In this document: positions 1 through 7,336 of the stretch, piece by piece
Position numbering within the stretch: the first letter of the stretch is position 1
Layout: each line of letters begins with the position of its first letter
NCBI GenBank assembly: GCA_965651255.1
Contig: CBFGRU010000100.1
Coordinates: 1 to 10,439 of the forward strand
Direction: 5' to 3'
DNA: 10,439 nt
Origin: CBFGRU01 sp965651255
GTDB taxonomy: Bacteria; Planctomycetota; Phycisphaerae; Phycisphaerales; SM1A02
Translations under genes and position numbers: made by a program
The notes under the pieces: generated by a model
The model's input: only the letters and a program-made list of their open reading frames with translations
Told to the model about the DNA's origin: nothing
Databases searched by the model: none

Positions 1-38
1 CCGGGTGAAAGTACAGAAATGAATGAGAGATCGTTGGG

Positions 39-1499
39 TTATGAAGAAGTCTTTGACGAGGTCTTCTTCGTCGTTTTCTTCTTGCTGGCGGAGGCATTAC
101 CCTTCGCGCCGGACTTTGGAAGATCGTTCACAAGCTTGTTCCAATCCTCAGCGGAAATCTCCTCGATCTTTGCCTGATCGATGATACGGTCGGCCGCTTT
201 GTTCTCACGGATCTGCATCGCAACCTGTTGAAGCTTTCCGTCTTTGGCAAGCTGCGCACGGAACTGTTCGGGTCGCTCACCACGTTGCAGTGCCATCTGG
301 GCGATGCGGCCGTTCACTTCCTGTTCGTTAACCTCTACATTGAAGTGATCACCGATTGCGTGGAGCGCAAAGAACAATTTGAGTCGTCGATTCGCTTCTT
401 CCTCGCTCTGTGCACGCATGTCGGCCAGACGAGCTTCAACTTCTTCAACGCTCAGCCCTTTGTAGAGAAGGTCGATTCGCGACATGTCCAACAGGCGTTG
501 CGCCTGCTGAGCACTCATTCGCGGCGGCAGCTCAATGTTGACCTGGTCCAGAACGTACTGGTACACCTGCTCGCGCATGGCTGCGGCCTGTTCCTGGCCT
601 GCGCGTTCTTCCAGGGCCACTTTGAGCTGCTCCAGAAGCTTGGCTTCATCACCCAAGCCATACATTTCAATCAGGTTTTCCTTCGTGGTCGGCTCGATGC
701 GCATCGCTGCGTTGATGCTGAATGCGATTTTCATCTTGCGGCCGCGCAGGTCCTCACGCTCGTGATTCTCCGGGCCTGTAACCTCGATCTCGACAGAATC
801 TCCGACCTTCTTACCCTTGAATGTCTTGAGCATGCCGTCAATCTTGAAGCCGAGGACATGCCCCTTCTCTTCTTCCTTCTCAAGGGGAAGAAAGATGATT
901 GCTTCTGGCATGTCCAGGATCTCGGACCCATTGTCTGAATCGGTCACTTGCGCGCGGCCACTCAGTCGGTCCCCGGGGTTGACTTCGCCATCAACCTCAT
1001 GCACCGATCCATGTCGATGCAACTGGCGGCTAAGCTCATCCGTAATGTGATCTTCAGTGATTTCAACGACCGGTTTCTTGATCTCGACACCTTCGAGATT
1101 CGGCAGATCAAACTCGGGTACGACTTCCACTTCGACGGAGAACGTCAGAGGCGTGCCTTGCTCAAGCTTGGCATCTTCAAAGCCCTCACCCGGCTCCGGT
1201 TCGCCGACGACTCTCACTTTGTTCTCTTCGATTGCCTTCGAATAGGCATCTGCGATGAGTTGGTTGCGAGCTTCCGATCGGACTGAGGACCCGAATCGTT
1301 TCTCGATGAGATTGCGCGGTGCTTTGCCCTTGCGGAATCCGGGAAGCTGAGCTTCGTGAGCCAAAGTGGCCATGGACTCTTCGAGGCGTTCATCGACCGC
1401 CTCCGCGGGAATAGTGATCGTCAACCGCTTTCGGGCGGGGCCGGCGGAGTCAATCTTCACTTCGTTGGTAACGTCCTGGGGGGCAGTTGTTTCGGTCAT
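39..1499 (-). CDS. tig: Trigger factor, ribosome-associated chaperone
   Basis: Trigger factor binds the ribosome near the exit tunnel and shields nascent chains in the cytoplasm. The product is 486 residues from the chosen ATG, against about 430 in E. coli. The N-terminal ribosome-binding domain (about 15-140) contains the family signature GFRKGKAP at 54-61. A FKBP-type PPIase region follows (about 170-265), then a helical C-terminal chaperone region (about 270-460), then a tail at 464-486 made almost only of Lys, Ser, Thr, Ala and Gly. The PPIase region is divergent: the usual IPGFE stretch reads IDGML, so catalysis is doubtful. The start at 1499 fits the family best; an ATG at 1523 and a TTG at 1526 are in frame, and none has a convincing Shine-Dalgarno site. 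The gene lies 124 bp after the beta-helix gene. No clpP or clpX is visible; the window ends just past the stop. The family call is secure, the exact start is not. Confidence 0.95.
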   Translation of the reverse strand: MTETTAPQDVTNEVKIDSAGPARKRLTITIPAEAVDERLEESMATLAHEAQLPGFRKGKAPRNLIEKRFGSSVRSEARNQLIADAYSKAIEENKVRVVGEPEPGEGFEDAKLEQGTPLTFSVEVEVVPEFDLPNLEGVEIKKPVVEITEDHITDELSRQLHRHGSVHEVDGEVNPGDRLSGRAQVTDSDNGSEILDMPEAIIFLPLEKEEEKGHVLGFKIDGMLKTFKGKKVGDSVEIEVTGPENHEREDLRGRKMKIAFSINAAMRIEPTTKENLIEMYGLGDEAKLLEQLKVALEERAGQEQAAAMREQVYQYVLDQVNIELPPRMSAQQAQRLLDMSRIDLLYKGLSVEEVEARLADMRAQSEEEANRRLKLFFALHAIGDHFNVEVNEQEVNGRIAQMALQRGERPEQFRAQLAKDGKLQQVAMQIRENKAADRIIDQAKIEEISAEDWNKLVNDLPKSGAKGNASASKKKTTKKTSSKTSS

Positions 1500-1542
1500 G
1501 GTCGGGGTCCGTCGTCTCAACATCAAGGGGTGCGAAGCCGGA

Positions 1543-1572
1543 ACAATAGCAGCAAGTCACGATCCGGACCAA
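1543..1572 (-). promoter_or_regulatory. Candidate sigma70-type promoter for tig (weak)
   Basis: On the minus strand TTGGTC (1572-1567) stands 18 bp before TATTGT (1548-1543), matching three of six consensus positions in the -35 and four of six in the -10. It lies in the 124-bp gap between the beta-helix gene and tig and would start transcription about 35 nt before the chosen tig start. Matches this loose are common by chance. Confidence 0.2.
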
Positions 1573-1594
1573 ACGGGCCGTGATCAAAGGCCAC

Positions 1595-1622
1595 GTCGCA
1601 GTCTCAATGTCCTGGCTGCGAC
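1595..1622 (-). terminator. Hairpin just after the beta-helix gene, possible weak terminator
   Basis: A perfect 7-bp inverted repeat, GTCGCAG (1595-1601) and CTGCGAC (1616-1622) with a 14-nt loop, begins immediately after the TAG stop of the beta-helix gene. It has no clear run of U after the stem on the transcribed strand, so it is not a textbook intrinsic terminator. It may slow or protect the 3' end, or be chance. Confidence 0.3.
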
Positions 1623-1623
1623 T

Positions 1624-3936
1624 CTACTGAATTCTTTCAAACTCGACCTGCAATGTAGACCATCCATCAAGTTCAAAGTGTTCGACGCGAATTCTCACAG
1701 AGGATTTTTCAGTGATGGAGAACTCTGCATGGTGGGGCTTCGGAGCGTGCCATGTCCAGTCATCGATCACGAGTGTGTCATCCACCCAAACACGAATTCC
1801 ATCATCCGAGACGGTCTTGAGTCGCCATCGTCCAGCCGGCATGGTCACCGTTGTCTCGGCGATAGTTCCGAAGCGATCCCTGGGCAGTCCAGCTTCCTTG
1901 ACCTGCTCTGGCATGTCCGCCAGATCACTTGGCCCACCGCTGCCAAAGTTCAGATTGAGCGCGCTCACGCTGAAGGACACTGCGGCGGATTCGCCGTCTT
2001 GACGCCACTGGTCACGGTCTTCTCGCGGGTCAATCTCCCAACCGAAAACTTTGACCTGCCAACGTGTATCGACGATGACATCTTCCCGGCTCAATGCGGT
2101 ATCGCTCACTTGTACGATCAATTTGTACGGAGTCATGGCGCCTGGAACTGTTGGGTCGACTCGTATCACCGGCGCACCGTCGTGCTCGGTCACCGCGTGA
2201 AGAACTTCGCCTTCGACATGAACGGCCGTCAGGGCGGCATTGCCAAGGAGTCGCCATTGGTGACTCTGGCCGACATTCGATAATCGCTGAAGGTAGGGGG
2301 CCTCCCAATCGTATGGACCCCATTCAGTAATGATGATCTTGTTCCGGCCACGCAGATGGCTTCGCGCTCCAACCGGCCGACTTTCACCGAAAACATCGTA
2401 CGTCGGCATTTCCCATGTGAGATCTACCTCGGGATCCGCGAAGACTTCGCTATTCTCGTTGACGATCGGGCGGTCAATCTTCTCAATGACATTATTGACG
2501 AAGTTCGTCGAGTCGGCATCGCGCACGTGCAATGCGATTGTGTCACCCTTGAACGAGTTGTTCGCAACCACGTTCATGGCGCTTGGCATCATGCGTTCCA
2601 CTTGTGCGGTGAGTCGGACCGAGCCATCATCGTCCCGCGGAAAGTTCGGGTGATTGGCCTTTGACCATGGCAAATTCATCAAACCAAGATCGGGGTCCCA
2701 CCAGAGATGTACACCGGCTTTGTTCTCAACAAAGTCGTTATCCAGTATTCGATTTCCAATCCCGTGCTCGATATTGACGCCTCCTCTTTCCAGGCCGTAC
2801 GCCATGTCGCCGTTGCGCAGAAACTCATTGCCCGCAATCAGTGTGTTTTGTGAGTAGCCACCCCAAACACCGCAAATCGCGTTCTCGACTAACTGATTGG
2901 CGATGAACTGATTGTCGAATGAGAAAGTCATCTCAATACCGTGCGCCGGTGCATATGAGAAGTCGTTGCGAATCAGGAGGTTGCCGGTGTTCCCGTTGCT
3001 CCGTGCAAGATCGAGAATCTCAGCTGGAATGACGATCATGGCATCTACATCTTCACGGCCCGTTTCCTTCCTCAGACGTTCTCTTTCGGCGTTCAGCCAT
3101 GTCTCCCCAAGGGCTTCACGGCCGGCAAACGCGAAGAAGCCATCGCCTCCATGCGTTGCCGAATTCTCAGCAATAATGTTGTCATGATTCTGCTCAAAAA
3201 ACAGGATGCCTGCGGAGTCCTGACCCCGGTTGTAAACACCGTGGCTGTATCCGCGCACACAGAAGTCAAACGCATTGCGTGAGACGATGTTCTGGCGGCA
3301 CTTCCACATCGCCAGACCCCAGCCGGAGAGGAACGAGAAGTCATTGTCATAGATCTTCGAATCGCTGACCGAGTCAAGAACGATGCCATTCTGTCGTCGT
3401 CGAGCCGTTGAATTGCGAATTGTGATTCCGCTTGAATCTTCTACAAAGATGCCACCGCCGTAATTCTCGACCCATTCGTTCTGCTCATTGGCATGCGGCC
3501 ACAACCAATCACTGCCATCTTCGGCGGCTGGTGTTGACTTGAGGCGTTGCATGAAACCATCGGAGACGTCGATTCCGTCGAGAACGAGGCCGTCAGCTTG
3601 ACTGGCGTAGATGCCAACTCGAAATCCGTGCACTCGCGCATTCCGAAGTGTGACATTCCTTTGCCCCTCAATACGAATGCCGATGCCTTCCATCTCGTCC
3701 CAGGGCGTGCCGGCAACTACCTGATGTAAACGATGGCCGGTCGCGAACTCCACTGTAATGTCACTGGCGACGATGTGGATGACACCATTGCCATCACCAT
3801 CTTCAATGGCTGCCTTGCCAATCTCGATAATGCAGGATCGATCAATCTTGACGTTGTCGTGGTCAACGACAATCGTCGGGACCGTGGGTTGTGTCAGTGA
3901 GCCAACGACGGCTAGGAGCAGTTCGATTGCAGGCAT
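1624..3936 (-). CDS. Right-handed parallel beta-helix protein with C-terminal PA14-like domain
   Basis: The product is 770 residues from the chosen start. Residues about 1-20 have a short hydrophobic stretch (AIELLLAVVGSL) that may be a signal peptide, though it lacks a basic N-region. Residues about 50-490 show the repeating N-x-I/F/V pattern of NosD/CASH-type right-handed beta-helices, for example GIVLDSVSDSKIYDNDF near 184-200 and IAGNEFLRNG near 367-376. Trp-rich loops near 143-155 and 411-425 interrupt the helix. A linker contains IIITEWGPYDWEAP (534-547). The end (about 690-770) reads like a PA14 domain, with the SDDGIRVWVDD motif at 710-720. The fold suggests binding or cleaving polysaccharide outside the cytoplasm, but no catalytic residues can be named. 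The ATG at 3936 has GGAAGG nine bases upstream; in-frame ATGs at 3945 and 3981 are alternatives, and the longer forms would add Arg to the N-region. It begins about 50 bp after frr with no terminator between, so co-transcription is likely. Confidence 0.85.
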   Translation of the reverse strand: MPAIELLLAVVGSLTQPTVPTIVVDHDNVKIDRSCIIEIGKAAIEDGDGNGVIHIVASDITVEFATGHRLHQVVAGTPWDEMEGIGIRIEGQRNVTLRNARVHGFRVGIYASQADGLVLDGIDVSDGFMQRLKSTPAAEDGSDWLWPHANEQNEWVENYGGGIFVEDSSGITIRNSTARRRQNGIVLDSVSDSKIYDNDFSFLSGWGLAMWKCRQNIVSRNAFDFCVRGYSHGVYNRGQDSAGILFFEQNHDNIIAENSATHGGDGFFAFAGREALGETWLNAERERLRKETGREDVDAMIVIPAEILDLARSNGNTGNLLIRNDFSYAPAHGIEMTFSFDNQFIANQLVENAICGVWGGYSQNTLIAGNEFLRNGDMAYGLERGGVNIEHGIGNRILDNDFVENKAGVHLWWDPDLGLMNLPWSKANHPNFPRDDDGSVRLTAQVERMMPSAMNVVANNSFKGDTIALHVRDADSTNFVNNVIEKIDRPIVNENSEVFADPEVDLTWEMPTYDVFGESRPVGARSHLRGRNKIIITEWGPYDWEAPYLQRLSNVGQSHQWRLLGNAALTAVHVEGEVLHAVTEHDGAPVIRVDPTVPGAMTPYKLIVQVSDTALSREDVIVDTRWQVKVFGWEIDPREDRDQWRQDGESAAVSFSVSALNLNFGSGGPSDLADMPEQVKEAGLPRDRFGTIAETTVTMPAGRWRLKTVSDDGIRVWVDDTLVIDDWTWHAPKPHHAEFSITEKSSVRIRVEHFELDGWSTLQVEFERIQ

Positions 3937-3986
3937 GTCATGCATCCTTCCTTGCCTTGTGATTCCTACGGCCGGAAGCATCAAAG

Positions 3987-4565
3987 TCAGATCTGCTCAA
4001 CCTCCGCAACTTTCTTGCTTGCAATCTCGTCGATTCGCGCGATATGGCGTTTGGTGATCTCATCAATCTCTTCTTTGGCCCCTTTCGCGCGATCTTCAGG
4101 AATGTGTGCACTCTTGTCCGCCGCAAGCGTGTCAATCTGCTTGTTGGCATCACGCCGCTCATTGCGAATAGCGACGCGGGCATCTTCCGCCATTTTCTTG
4201 ACCTGGGCGACGAGTTGCTTTCGGCGCTCAGCAGACGGCGGGGGAACGTTGACTCGAATGGCTTTCCCTTCCGTCTGAGGGTTAAAGCCGAGACCGGCTG
4301 CTTCAATTGCCTTGATGATCAACTGGATTGCACCTGGGTCGAATGGCTTGATCAGAATCTGGGTTGCTTCCGGCACATTGATTGCGGCCAGTTCCCGAAG
4401 ATCGGTCTGACTTCCGTAGTAATCCACTTTGACATACTCAACCAAGGCGGTTGTTGCCCGCCCAGTGCGAATTCCGCGCATCTCGCGTTGGAAGTAGTCT
4501 ACAGACTTGTCCATTCGGTCTTCAGCTTCCAGTTGAATCGTGTCAAGATCGGTCGTCATCGCCAT
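3987..4565 (-). CDS. frr: Ribosome recycling factor
   Basis: With elongation factor G, this protein splits the post-termination ribosome so that its subunits can be reused. The product is 192 residues, close to the usual 185. It aligns by eye with E. coli RRF throughout: RMDKSVDYF near 17-25, the IRTGRAT stretch near 32-38, VDYYGSQT near 47-54, the NVPPPSAERRKQL region near 105-117, and the strongly conserved RVAIRNERRDAN near 129-140, in the long three-helix bundle that contacts the large subunit. The ATG at 4565 is preceded by GGAG five bases upstream; a second ATG two codons later is less well spaced. The common neighbours pyrH and tsf are absent: phoR lies upstream and the beta-helix gene downstream. 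Confidence 0.97.
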   Translation of the reverse strand: MAMTTDLDTIQLEAEDRMDKSVDYFQREMRGIRTGRATTALVEYVKVDYYGSQTDLRELAAINVPEATQILIKPFDPGAIQLIIKAIEAAGLGFNPQTEGKAIRVNVPPPSAERRKQLVAQVKKMAEDARVAIRNERRDANKQIDTLAADKSAHIPEDRAKGAKEEIDEITKRHIARIDEIASKKVAEVEQI

Positions 4566-4570
4566 CTTCT

Positions 4571-4574
4571 CTCC
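4571..4574 (-). promoter_or_regulatory. Ribosome binding site of frr
   Basis: GGAG on the minus strand ends five bases before the ATG at 4565. It favours this ATG over the one two codons later. Confidence 0.6.
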
Positions 4575-4601
4575 AAGGGGCTGTGAACGTCAGCGCAAGG
4601 A

Positions 4602-4631
4602 ATCAAATTGTGCTGGCAAGACTTGCGCCAA
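4602..4631 (-). promoter_or_regulatory. Candidate sigma70-type promoter for frr (weak)
   Basis: In the 167-bp gap between phoR and frr, TTGGCG (4631-4626) lies 18 bp before TTTGAT (4607-4602) on the minus strand, each matching four of six consensus bases. It would give a leader of about 30 nt. A separate promoter for an essential gene is expected here, but the match is weak and nothing else in the gap stands out. Confidence 0.25.
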
Positions 4632-4732
4632 GCACCCAAGTGTACCAACGAATTCGCGATGGGGGAGGACTCACGGACAAGTTCACGGGAGCGCCTCCAC
4701 AGTCTGACACGGCAAGCGTCGCGATGATGGGT

Positions 4733-6538
4733 TCAAGTCCGCTGAGTTGCGGTACGCGGCAGAGTCATACGAAAGGTACTGCCAGAATTGAGTTGGGATT
4801 CAACTGATACTGAACCGCCGTGGACCAGCGCGATGTGTTTCACTAGAGCCAGGCCAAGTCCCGTTCCACCAAGTTCTCGCGACCGACCTTTGTCCACACG
4901 GTAGAAGCGCTCGAACAATCGAGGAAGATGTTCGCGTGCGATGCCCGGGCCTTGATCTGTGACCGAGATTTCAACCTGCTCATCATTGATCAAGCGTGCC
5001 TTAACCTGAACGCGCGTATTCGGGGGTGAGTAATTGATCGCGTTTGAGAGCAGGTTGCCGATGGCCTGCTCGAGCAACTGCGGGTGCGCCGCAATAGTCA
5101 ATTCCTGCTGCGATTCGATCGTTACGGTGATCTCCTTGGCGTGTGCGGCCTCCTCAAACTGTCCCACAGCGGCGCGCAATACCGGCAGAATCCTGGTCGG
5201 AACACGTTCGATTTGCTCTCGGGACTGTGGCTGTTCAAGACGTGTCAGCGACAGTACATCTTCGACAATTGATGCCAGGCGATTGCTGTTCTTGCGCACG
5301 ATCTCAAGAAACTTTCTTGCCTGCTCTGGATCGACGAATCCTACTTCAAGCAGCGTTTCGACGTATCCCTTGATGTTCGTGATTGGGGTGCGAAGCTCGT
5401 GGGACACATTGGCAGCGAAGTCGCTCCGAAGCGCTTCAAGTCGCCGCAGCCGTGTCACATCATTGAGGATGATGAGAAGTCCCTTCGGGTGTCCATTTGG
5501 ATCACGCAATGTTTCACTGTTTACCTGAACGGTGATCGGCGGATTGCCATGCAACTTGAACTCAGCGGATCTCGATGTTCCAGATGCGAATGCGGCCGTC
5601 ACAAACTGGTGAAGATCGGATTGGCGGACGGCTTCCTGGAGTAGTCGCCCTCGAACAGTCTTTGACTCAATGCCCAACAAGCGTTCCGCTGCTGCGTTCA
5701 TGTTCAGAATGCGCTCTTCGAGATCTACAGCGATTACACCATTGCTCATCGATTGAAGGATGGCCTGCTGCTCGGCTTGTTGGGCTCGGAGTTGTGTCAT
5801 TTGACCATTCAGTTGTTTCGCCATGTCTTCAAGGGAACGGCCGAGACGACTCAGCTCTGCAGAAGTCAGGTGCGGTGAGCGATAATCAAGTTCTCCGGAA
5901 GCATAATGGGCGGCTGTTTCGGCCAACTGCCTCGCTTCGTGGGCAAGCCGACGGAAGACGATTGTCAGCACGCCGGAAAGCAGAAGGAAGCTTGCACCGC
6001 TTGCCAGACCGATCGTCTTCCAAAGAGTACCTGCTTCGGCTTCTACTTCCGAAAGTGGACGAGCAGCGCGTACAACAAAAACATTGCTACCAATCCTTGA
6101 TGCCCGGGCAGCGTAGACCGTCCACAGTCCAGTGGAGTTGCTTCTGCGAACAGAGTGCCCAAGGCCTTGCTCAAGTGCATCGGCGACTTCGGGCCTGTTC
6201 CGATGATTGTCCATGACTTCAAAATTGGCATGTGAGTCAGCAAGGACTGTGCCGTCACGTTGCACAATCGTTATGCGAAGTCCGGTTTCAAGCCCATGAG
6301 TCTCAACAGCTCTGTGCAACCCCGCATCTGTCGGTGCATCTACTGCGGTAAGCCACTGTGAATAGATGTCCTCGATGATCGGAGTCAGCCGGTGAAGCTC
6401 ATTGATGGTCGATTGCCGATGAAAATCCCGCACTTGTCGAAAGGCGAACCATCCAGTAATCGCAGATACCAAAAGATGTGTTATCAGCAATGCTGCGACG
6501 AGTTGCCACAGAATGGATCGACGTGAGAGAACGCTCAT
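4733..6538 (-). CDS. phoR: PhoR-type membrane sensor histidine kinase
   Basis: Sensor kinase of a phosphate-type two-component system in the cytoplasmic membrane, 601 residues. In order: membrane segment about 10-33; extracytoplasmic sensor about 34-173 with the PhoR-like run DGTVLADS (95-102) and NHRNRPEV (111-118); second membrane segment about 175-195; HAMP linker about 197-250; PAS domain about 255-365; HisKA with the phospho-acceptor His380 in VSHELRTP; and the ATPase domain with N-box NLLSNAINYSP (495-505), G1 DQGPGIA (528-534), F-box FERFYR (542-547) and G2 GGTGLGLAL (557-565). All catalytic motifs are intact. The ATG overlaps the phoB stop as ATGA, and no strong Shine-Dalgarno site precedes it, which fits translational coupling. 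The partner is almost certainly the adjacent PhoB. The phosphate role rests on architecture and pairing; pst and phoU are not in the window. Confidence 0.92.
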   Translation of the reverse strand: MSVLSRRSILWQLVAALLITHLLVSAITGWFAFRQVRDFHRQSTINELHRLTPIIEDIYSQWLTAVDAPTDAGLHRAVETHGLETGLRITIVQRDGTVLADSHANFEVMDNHRNRPEVADALEQGLGHSVRRSNSTGLWTVYAARASRIGSNVFVVRAARPLSEVEAEAGTLWKTIGLASGASFLLLSGVLTIVFRRLAHEARQLAETAAHYASGELDYRSPHLTSAELSRLGRSLEDMAKQLNGQMTQLRAQQAEQQAILQSMSNGVIAVDLEERILNMNAAAERLLGIESKTVRGRLLQEAVRQSDLHQFVTAAFASGTSRSAEFKLHGNPPITVQVNSETLRDPNGHPKGLLIILNDVTRLRRLEALRSDFAANVSHELRTPITNIKGYVETLLEVGFVDPEQARKFLEIVRKNSNRLASIVEDVLSLTRLEQPQSREQIERVPTRILPVLRAAVGQFEEAAHAKEITVTIESQQELTIAAHPQLLEQAIGNLLSNAINYSPPNTRVQVKARLINDEQVEISVTDQGPGIAREHLPRLFERFYRVDKGRSRELGGTGLGLALVKHIALVHGGSVSVESQLNSGSTFRMTLPRTATQRT

Positions 6539-7257
6539 GATTCAGCTTCGATTGCCGCCTCATCCAGTCGATACCCTACACCGCGAACGGTCTTGACCAT
6601 CGACCCTAAGTGACCAAGCTTGCGCCGGATCGCCGTGACGTGAACATCGACCGTTCGACTTGTCAGGACCGCGTTATCCCCATGAACACTGGAGATAATC
6701 TGGTCTCGGGTCCGAACAAACCCGGGGCGGGCAGCGAGGCATTGAAGAATGGCAAACTCGGTGCGCGTGAATTCAATTGGCACACCATTCAAAGAAACCG
6801 TGTATTGATCCAGATCGATCTGCAGTTCTCCGCCTGCGAGTCGAAGCACTCGTCGATCACCATCTGCGATCGGTTCTTCCGACTCGTATCGCCTCAAGAC
6901 GTTCCGCAAGCGCGCCATCAGCACTTTCGGACTGAAAGGCTTGGTAACGTAGTCATCGGCTCCAAGTTCAAGTCCTGCAACAATGTCACTCTCTTCACCC
7001 TTAGCGCTCACGATGAGAATCGGCACATTTCTTGTACTCTCGTCCCAGCGAAGTCGGCGGCAGATTTCAAGTCCATCAATGTCGGGAAGCATCAAGTCGA
7101 GGACAACGAGACGCGGCGCATCACGTCGAATCGCTTCAAGAGCAATTCGACCGGAATGGATCACCTCTGCCGAAAAGCCCTCACGCTCAATATGGAAGCG
7201 AATCAATTCACCAATGTCCGATTCATCTTCAACGATAAAGATGTCAGCTTTGGGCAT
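6535..7257 (-). CDS. phoB: PhoB-type response regulator, OmpR family
   Basis: DNA-binding response regulator, 240 residues. The receiver domain (about 1-120) shows the acidic pocket Glu10-Asp11, phospho-acceptor Asp54 in VLDLMLPDIDG, Ser84 in the switch position and Lys106 in KPF. The C-terminal winged helix (about 140-235) carries TRTEFAILQCLAARPG, the recognition-helix segment SRTVDVHVTAIRRKLG and the closing VRGVGYRL of the OmpR/PhoB class. Once phosphorylated by PhoR it should dimerise and bind direct repeats of 11-bp period. The ATG at 7257 has AGGAG seven bases upstream, which rules against the longer frame reaching 7299. A Pho-box-like element lies 53-70 bp before the start, suggesting autoregulation. 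The end overlaps phoR by four bases. Other OmpR-family regulators could look similar, but the PhoR-like partner supports the name. Confidence 0.93.
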   Translation of the reverse strand: MPKADIFIVEDESDIGELIRFHIEREGFSAEVIHSGRIALEAIRRDAPRLVVLDLMLPDIDGLEICRRLRWDESTRNVPILIVSAKGEESDIVAGLELGADDYVTKPFSPKVLMARLRNVLRRYESEEPIADGDRRVLRLAGGELQIDLDQYTVSLNGVPIEFTRTEFAILQCLAARPGFVRTRDQIISSVHGDNAVLTSRTVDVHVTAIRRKLGHLGSMVKTVRGVGYRLDEAAIEAES

Positions 7258-7264
7258 ACCGAAA

Positions 7265-7269
7265 CTCCT
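7265..7269 (-). promoter_or_regulatory. Ribosome binding site of phoB
   Basis: AGGAG on the minus strand stands seven bases before the ATG at 7257. It fixes the start and shows that the upstream in-frame codons are leader. Confidence 0.8.
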
Positions 7270-7294
7270 GTACGCACTCCAAACACTTCGGACC

Positions 7295-7300
7295 CACATA
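7295..7300 (-). promoter_or_regulatory. Candidate -10 element of the phoB promoter
   Basis: TATGTG on the minus strand lies nine bases after the end of the direct-repeat pair at 7310-7327, about where the -10 hexamer sits after a Pho box in PhoB-activated promoters. Transcription would begin near 7287, giving a leader of about 30 nt that includes the ribosome binding site. Confidence 0.45.
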
Positions 7301-7309
7301 GGCAGGAAG

Positions 7310-7327
7310 CGTTCAGATCCCGTTCAG
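7310..7327 (-). promoter_or_regulatory. Pho-box-like direct repeat upstream of phoBR
   Basis: The minus strand reads CTGAACG, four bases GGAT, then CTGAACG: two identical 7-bp units at an 11-bp period. This is the geometry of a PhoB site (in E. coli CTGTCAT units with a 4-bp spacer), and the opposite strand, GTTCAG, resembles the GTTCA units known from actinobacterial PHO boxes. A third, degraded unit may lie at 7299-7305 (CTGCCTA). The element precedes a -10-like hexamer at nine bases and the phoB start at about 53 bases. The pattern is seen directly; the binding role is inferred. Confidence 0.6.
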
Positions 7328-7336
7328 GCACGGGAT
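7317..7336. repeat. Inverted repeat overlapping the Pho-box-like element
   Basis: ATCCCG (7317-7322) and CGGGAT (7331-7336) are a perfect 6-bp inverted repeat with an 8-nt loop, sharing bases with the direct repeats at 7310-7327. There is no U run after it. It could be a second operator, or chance next to the direct repeat. Confidence 0.4.

Noticed and set aside
228..938. A 236-codon open frame on the plus strand inside tig
   Set aside because: Lies wholly antisense to a secure gene, has no recognisable domain and mirrors the tig codon pattern.
1366..2283. A 305-codon open frame on the plus strand across the tig start and the beta-helix C-terminus
   Set aside because: Antisense to two supported genes, including the PA14-like region; no ribosome binding site or family likeness.
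4044..4586. A 180-codon plus-strand frame opposite frr
   Set aside because: Antisense to the conserved RRF sequence, no independent support.
4671..4688. Direct repeat TCACGG at 4671-4676 and 4683-4688 between phoR and frr, considered as a second Pho box
   Set aside because: The period is 12 rather than 11 bp, the units differ from those before phoB, and no -10 lies at the right distance.
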